A stretch of 9,634 bases of DNA, taken from NCBI GenBank assembly GCA_030150085.1, contig JASLGJ010000053.1, positions 1-9,634 of the forward strand, in the 5' to 3' direction. A program made the translations under genes and the position numbers. The stretch comes from Candidatus Elarobacter sp. (GTDB taxonomy: Bacteria > Vulcanimicrobiota > Vulcanimicrobiia > Vulcanimicrobiales > Vulcanimicrobiaceae). Of the stretch, positions 7,201 to 9,634 are shown piece by piece. Numbering within the stretch: the first letter of the stretch is position 1; each line of letters starts with the position of its first letter. The notes beneath the pieces are model-generated. The model did no database searches. It was given only the letters and a program-made list of their open reading frames with translations, and was not told where the DNA came from.

Positions 7201-7485
7201 ATGCGGACCTGGGGCGGGGTGGTCGGGATCAACCCCCGCCACCCCCTGGCCGACGGCACCCAGACCACCCAGCCGGAGTACTCGTTCTGGTTCACCGACG
7301 TGGGCTGGCAGGTCGAGAACTACGGCACCGACCCGACCCACGTGGTCGACGTCGCGCCCCAGGACACGCTCAACGAGCGCGACCCGCAGATGGAGACCGC
7401 GCTGGCGCTGGTGACCGAGGCCCTGGCCAAGGCCCCGCCCCGGCCCCAGTTCCACCCCAAGCCGAACCGCGCGCACCGGCGCTAG
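4255..7485 (+). CDS. tri: tricorn protease
   Basis: A 1076-residue, full-length tricorn protease (serine peptidase family S41), a large cytosolic hexameric peptidase that degrades oligopeptides released by the proteasome or other ATP-dependent proteases. Order: a six-bladed propeller (about 5-310) with repeated LSPDGARLAY / WSPDGRNVYF-type blades, a seven-bladed propeller (about 320-645), the C1 helical domain (about 655-742), a PDZ domain (about 758-835) and the C2 catalytic domain (about 845-1050). All four catalytic positions known from the Thermoplasma enzyme are present: Ser739-His740 in GTSHAY, nucleophile Ser963 in AGSDGD, and Glu1021 in VENYGTDP. An acidic then Lys/Pro-rich insert lies at 523-542 inside the second propeller. 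No signal peptide is seen. GTG at 4255 is chosen because it precedes the conserved GYVRTPTIAG start; GTG at 4273 is possible but would remove part of that motif. No spaced Shine-Dalgarno site is seen. Confidence 0.96.
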   Translation: MNPVGYVRTPTIAGERLVFVCEDDLWTVGAEGGVARRLTTAAGECSLPRLSPDGARLAYVGRDEGHAELYVMDAEGGPPTRLTFLGSEVLHCTGWSPDGRNVYFTSDAGSPFVKETLAFRIDAAGGEPVELGLGHAMTIDVAAGGATAIGRNALDPARWKRYRGGTAGQLWVDARGDGEYARILAGLDGNLVWPLWLGGRIFFLSDHEGIGNIYSVAPDGSDLRRHSVEREYYARFPATDGTRIVYACGAELVLLDPRDGSVRRVPLRTPSSAPETARRFVDASELLESWQPSHDGTALALVSRGHAFTMPLWEEAVTLYGGDGARRRLASWLPGDERIVYVDDLAGYERIALAPVDQSAPPAYVTDENYGVLHELAVAPAGERIAFATNRHELWLLDLGGAPRRLDTSVGERIAELAFSPDGAWLAYTHSPKAHTSIIRLAECATGRLVDATVPLREDRSPAWDPAGDFLYFISTRDFHPVYDALQFELSFPEASRPYLVTLRETLANPFVPKPAALHKPHDRDDDEDDEDEKGEPKPKPPVVVEAEGLPLRMLAFPVEEGSYDRIAGARGRAVFSRFPVRGIRPGEREPDGESEGELLAYDFEEQRGAVLASEIDGFVLGPDARTLVYASHGKLRAIDAGGDLPEEGDDDKPPAEMGRRSGWLDLTRASVPLEPRAEWAQMLREAWRLQRENFWDPDMSGIDWDAVLARYGALLPRLRTRNELSDLIWEMQGELGTSHAYESGGDRPLPPQYKRGFLGADVVWDASAGGYRVARILRGDPWNREADSPLAEPGVDVKPGDFIVAIGGRPLSAGVGPGALLVNQAGRDVVLSVVRGAGSTPRRVLVRTLRDERMLRYRAWVEANRATVHARTNGRVGYVHVPDMGPWGFAEFHRGYLTEFDRDGLIVDVRYNRGGHVSPLLLEKLARKRVGYDISRWGPPQPYPEESVAGPIVALTNQFAGSDGDIFSHCFKLYGLGPLVGMRTWGGVVGINPRHPLADGTQTTQPEYSFWFTDVGWQVENYGTDPTHVVDVAPQDTLNERDPQMETALALVTEALAKAPPRPQFHPKPNRAHRR

Positions 7486-7497
7486 GCCCTGCGGCGC

Positions 7498-7521
7498 AAG
7501 GGCGGCTCTTACGCCGCCTTT
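7498..7521 (+). terminator. factor-independent terminator after the tricorn gene
   Basis: GGCGGC (7501-7506), loop TCTTAC and GCCGCC (7513-7518) form a 6-bp all-GC stem. It is extended by AAG pairing with TTT (one G-U pair) to 9 bp and ends in a short T-run (TTTA). It begins 12 bases after the tricorn stop codon. The T-run is short, so termination may be incomplete. It separates the tricorn transcript from the GGDEF-EAL gene. Confidence 0.65.
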
Positions 7522-7571
7522 ACGCACCGCCGACAGGGCCGCATGCTCCTCCCGGCTGAAGGACCCGTGTG

Positions 7572-7586
7572 CGATGCTTCACATCG
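7572..7586. repeat. inverted repeat CGATG-N5-CATCG over the -35 box
   Basis: CGATG (7572-7576) and CATCG (7582-7586) are perfect inverted halves separated by CTTCA. The repeat spans the -35 hexamer TTCACA at 7578-7583 of the next gene, where a repressor or activator half-site pair could act. Five-base arms are short, so chance is a real alternative. Confidence 0.3.
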
Positions 7587-7606
7587 GCTCTCGCTTGATG
7601 TACGAT
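7578..7606 (+). promoter_or_regulatory. sigma-70-like promoter, TTCACA-N17-TACGAT, for the GGDEF-EAL gene
   Basis: TTCACA (7578-7583) matches the -35 consensus at 5 of 6 positions. TACGAT (7601-7606) matches the -10 consensus at 4 of 6, with an exact 17-base spacer. The expected transcription start, about 7 bases past the -10, falls at 7613-7615, on or just before the GTG start codon at 7615. No Shine-Dalgarno sequence is present, so a leaderless mRNA is the simplest reading. Confidence 0.6.
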
Positions 7607-7614
7607 CCAGCCCA

Positions 7615-9285
7615 GTGAGCCTCGTTCCTCCGGCCGAGTCCCACGCGACCGAGCTTCATGGCGGCGCGCTCTTGGCATTGATCGAGATGGCCGCTTCGAC
7701 GGACCGGACCGAGGGGCGCTCGCTGCACGACCTGGTCGGCGCGGCGCTGGACGCGATCGGGGCCGAGGCGGCGATCGTACTCGACGACGACGCGGTGGTG
7801 CTGGCCGTGCCCGAGCGGGTCGACTGCGGCGAGCTCAAGCGCGCCGGGCGGCTGGCCGACCAGGCCGGCGGGCGCTCGGGGCTGGTCAGCATGCTGCCCC
7901 TCAACGACGGCCGGCGGCTGGCGATCCGCTGGCGCGAGCAGGCCGAGCAGCACCGCGAGCTGGTCGCCGCGGTCGCGGCCGCCCCCCGCATCGACGCCCT
8001 GACCGGCCTGCCGGACCGGGTCGCGACCCTCCAGCACCTCGACGAGGCGCTGCACCGGGCGCGCCGGGCGGGCCGCCCGGTGGGCGTGCTCTACATCGAC
8101 CTGGACGGCTTCAAGGCCGTCAACGACGCCTTCGGCCACGCCAACGGCGACCGCGCGCTCAGCCGCGCCGCGCGCTCGATGCGCGAGGCCCTGCGGCGGG
8201 GCGACGTGGTGGGCCGGGTCGGCGGGGACGAGTTCCTGGCCGTGATCGACGTCGTCGCCGACGAGTCGGAGATCGCCGACGCCGCGGAACGCTTCGTCAA
8301 GCTGCTCCAGATCGGGGTCGAGTTCGACGGCGCGACGCGCCAGGTCGCGGCCAGCGTGGGGATCGCGGTCGCCCCGCACGACGGCGACGACGCCCAGACC
8401 CTGCTGGCCTGCGCCGACGCCGCCATGTACGCCGCCAAGAAGCGCGGCGGGCGGGGCGCGCGCTGGTACCGCGACGGGGTCGGCGAAGCCCTCGACACGC
8501 GCCGGGCGCTGCGCGAGAGCCTGCGCTCGGGCGACCGCACGCGCGACTTCCTGCTCTGCCTGCAGCCGATCGTGACCGCTGGCGAGGGCCGGGTGGTCGG
8601 GCTGGAGTCGCTGGTCCGCTACCGCCACCCGGTGCGCGGCTGGCTCTCCCCGCGCGGCTTCATGGACGGCGGCCTGAGCCCCGAGACCGCGGCCGCGATC
8701 GACGCCTGGGTGATCGAGGAGCTGGCCGAGCTGGCCGAGCGCTGGGGCGAGGGCCACGCGCTGCGCCTGCACGTCAACCTGTCGGGCTTCGACGACGCCC
8801 TGCTCGGCGACCTGATCGGCGACGCGGTGATGGCCGGGGCCTACGGGAGCGGCTTTTTGCGCCGCCTGGCGGTCGAGGTCCAGGAGTCGGCCATCCTGGC
8901 CGACCCGGTGCGGGCCCGCACCGCCTTCGACGCCCTGGCCGAGCTGGGCGCGACGACGGTGATCGACGGCTTCGGCGCGGACCGCTCCTCGCTGGCGGTG
9001 CTGGCCAGCCTGCGCATCGGCGGGATCAAGCTCGACCCCAGCCTGACCGCGGCGGTGGCGAGCGACGAGCTGGCGCGCCGCCAGACGCGGACCGCGATCG
9101 CGATGGCCCAGTCGCTGGGCGCGGTCCCGAGCGCGGACGGGGTGGCGACCCAGCCGCAGGCCCAATGGCTGGCCGAAAACGGGGTCGAAGAACTGCAAGG
9201 GTACTGGTTCGCGCAGCCCATGGTCGCCCCCGACTGCGCGGCCTGGCTGGGGTCGTCCGCGGCCCTGCCGGCGTCACGCCGTTAA
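7615..9285 (+). CDS. GGDEF-EAL protein: active-type diguanylate cyclase with degenerate EAL domain
   Basis: A 556-residue cytoplasmic c-di-GMP signalling protein with no membrane segment. Residues about 20-115 form a short GAF-like sensor module. The GGDEF domain (about 124-290) has DALTGL at 127-132, the metal-binding DLDGFK at 162-167, the signature GGDEF at 203-207 and an inhibitory-site RxxD (Arg194 to Asp197) five residues before it. It should therefore make c-di-GMP from GTP with product inhibition. The EAL domain (about 300-550) keeps Glu331 (written ESL), Asn388, Glu421, Asp451, Lys472 and Gln528. However, the second Asp of the DDFG motif is Gly452, and the Glu of the AEGVE motif is Asp508. 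Phosphodiesterase activity is thus probably lost or strongly reduced, leaving a c-di-GMP-binding or regulatory role. GTG at 7615 is chosen from the promoter position; the frame is open to 7543. The next gene has a similar N-terminus. Confidence 0.94.
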   Translation: MSLVPPAESHATELHGGALLALIEMAASTDRTEGRSLHDLVGAALDAIGAEAAIVLDDDAVVLAVPERVDCGELKRAGRLADQAGGRSGLVSMLPLNDGRRLAIRWREQAEQHRELVAAVAAAPRIDALTGLPDRVATLQHLDEALHRARRAGRPVGVLYIDLDGFKAVNDAFGHANGDRALSRAARSMREALRRGDVVGRVGGDEFLAVIDVVADESEIADAAERFVKLLQIGVEFDGATRQVAASVGIAVAPHDGDDAQTLLACADAAMYAAKKRGGRGARWYRDGVGEALDTRRALRESLRSGDRTRDFLLCLQPIVTAGEGRVVGLESLVRYRHPVRGWLSPRGFMDGGLSPETAAAIDAWVIEELAELAERWGEGHALRLHVNLSGFDDALLGDLIGDAVMAGAYGSGFLRRLAVEVQESAILADPVRARTAFDALAELGATTVIDGFGADRSSLAVLASLRIGGIKLDPSLTAAVASDELARRQTRTAIAMAQSLGAVPSADGVATQPQAQWLAENGVEELQGYWFAQPMVAPDCAAWLGSSAALPASRR

Positions 9286-9393
9286 CGGAGCATTGGCAAG
9301 CGAGCGGTGAATCGGGAACTCTCCGAGAGACCGGGCTCGGAGGTGGGTATGGCGCGAACTCGGGTGGCGCGTTTTTCACGGAGGAACTTGCTC
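9286..9393 (+). other. structured intergenic leader before the last gene
   Basis: This gap holds a perfect 7-bp stem, CTCCGAG (9321-9327) and CTCGGAG (9336-9342), with an 8-base loop. An overlapping alternative, CTCTC-C-GAGAG (9319-9329), cannot form at the same time. TGGCGCG occurs as a direct repeat at 9350-9356 and 9365-9371, the second copy followed by a run of five T. TTGGCA at 9293-9298 is a good -35 box, but no good -10 lies 16-18 bases on. The set may be a terminator of the preceding gene, a leader controlling the next gene, or both. It matches no riboswitch class I can recall. Confidence 0.4.
9380..9384 (+). promoter_or_regulatory. strong ribosome binding site (GGAGG) of the leader ORF
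   Basis: GGAGG ends 9 bases before the GTG at 9394, within normal spacing. It is 35 bases from the GTG at 9420, too far to serve that start directly. It is therefore the main evidence that translation begins at the leader ORF. Confidence 0.65.
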
Positions 9394-9423
9394 GTGTCAA
9401 TGCCGCCGGATCACTTCTCGTGA
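9394..9423 (+). CDS. nine-codon leader peptide overlapping the next start (GTGA)
   Basis: GTG at 9394 opens a nine-codon frame encoding VSMPPDHFS, ending at the TGA at 9421-9423. The stop overlaps the GTG start of the next gene at 9420 in a GTGA arrangement typical of translational coupling. GGAGG lies 9 bases upstream. ATG at 9400 is a second in-frame start. The peptide has no obvious regulatory codon run, so coupling rather than attenuation is the likely role. It could also be the displaced true N-terminus of the next gene if the sequence carries a frameshift here. Confidence 0.45.
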   Translation: MSMPPDHFS

Positions 9424-9634
9424 TCCCAGTCGTCTCCGAACACCGCTTGGCCGACCCCGACAGCGCGGGGCTGCGGCCCCTGTTCGCCGCGGCGCTGGAG
9501 TCCGGGCGCTCGCGCGGCGACCTGCTCGGCACGCTCCTGAGCGCGTCCCTCTCGCTGGCCGGGGCGGACATGGCGGTGGTCTGCGCGCCCGACGGCACCC
9601 CGCTGGCCTCGGCCCGCGAGCCCGGCGCGCTGGG
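9420..9634 (+). CDS. sensory protein paralogous in its N-terminus to the GGDEF-EAL protein (partial)
   Basis: Only the first 71 codons are present. The sequence resembles the GAF-like N-terminal module of the GGDEF-EAL gene just upstream. Both begin with a short Val/Pro-rich stretch and SH/SEH, followed by a run matching L..L...AL...GA..A.V and a D-containing turn (here GADMAVVCAPDGTPLASARE at 48-67). The output domain lies outside the window; another GGDEF or GGDEF-EAL protein is likely by analogy, but this is inference. GTG at 9420 is the only start codon in this frame after the previous gene, and it overlaps the stop of the leader ORF. It has no Shine-Dalgarno site of its own. Confidence 0.72.
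   Translation, partial: MIPVVSEHRLADPDSAGLRPLFAAALESGRSRGDLLGTLLSASLSLAGADMAVVCAPDGTPLASAREPGAL

Noticed and set aside
3946..7527. A 1193-codon open frame on the minus strand, antisense to the tricorn gene and in frame with the 67-residue protein
   Set aside because: The extension is low-complexity, rich in Arg, Ala, Gly, Pro and His, and mirrors the codon bias of the tricorn gene. Only the last 67 codons look like protein.
4314..7559. A 1081-codon plus-strand frame overlapping the tricorn gene
   Set aside because: Arg/Ala/Gly-rich shadow frame produced by high GC; the overlapping tricorn frame has clear domains and catalytic residues.
7579..9198. A 539-codon minus-strand frame antisense to the GGDEF-EAL gene
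   Set aside because: Repetitive Gln/Val/Ala/Arg composition with no motif; a shadow of a well-supported gene.
9354..9371. T-box-like string (AACTCGGGTGG) in the last leader
   Set aside because: The ACC of the conserved T-box core is missing, no stem I or specifier region is evident, and the downstream gene is not an aminoacyl-tRNA synthetase or amino-acid gene.
9286..9393. c-di-GMP riboswitch (GEMM) before the second signalling gene
   Set aside because: Tempting from context, but the conserved GEMM core sequences are absent.

Overview
The window is very GC-rich (about 70% or more by eye), with strong G/C bias at third codon positions, frequent GTG starts and few Shine-Dalgarno sites. This fits a high-GC bacterium, perhaps an actinobacterium of the Thermoleophilia/Solirubrobacterales type. 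That placement is inferred from style and gene content only; there is no rRNA or other marker gene. No tRNA, rRNA, CRISPR array, insertion sequence or phage gene is visible, and no gene-free stretch exceeds 300 bases. The longest gaps are 4150-4254, 7486-7614 and 9286-9419, each described below.

Left part (1-1635): a GAF-domain sensor gene runs off the left edge on the minus strand (start at 851). It diverges from a four-helix membrane protein gene (911-1399, plus) across a 59-base region with a TANNNT-type -10 hexamer for each direction. Facing the membrane protein gene is a small two-helix membrane protein (1635-1432, minus), which has less GC-biased codons and its own good-looking promoter.

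Middle left (1704-4149, minus strand): a probable four-gene operon, in transcription order a 67-residue charged helical protein, MeaB (the GTPase chaperone of methylmalonyl-CoA mutase or a related B12 mutase), an AhpD-like carboxymuconolactone decarboxylase-family protein with an intact CxxC site, and an alpha/beta hydrolase. The last two are separated by 6 bases.

Middle right (4255-7485, plus): a full-length tricorn protease (1076 residues, all four catalytic positions present), transcribed divergently from the MeaB operon and followed by a factor-independent terminator at 7498-7521.

Right part (7498-9634, plus): a GGDEF-EAL protein with an intact diguanylate cyclase half and a selectively eroded EAL half. 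It has a TTCACA-N17-TACGAT promoter placed so that the mRNA should be leaderless or nearly so. After it comes the start of a second gene whose N-terminus resembles that of the GGDEF-EAL protein. This second gene appears to be reached through a nine-codon leader ORF with a strong ribosome binding site and a GTGA stop/start overlap. Both edges therefore carry sensory, probably c-di-GMP-linked, genes, with housekeeping proteolysis and acyl-CoA/redox genes between them.

Most genes are ordinary members of known families. The observations most worth a second look are the eroded EAL domain, the leader peptide and structured leader before the last gene, the set of apparently leaderless promoters, and the small membrane protein gene with its hairpin against the start codon.
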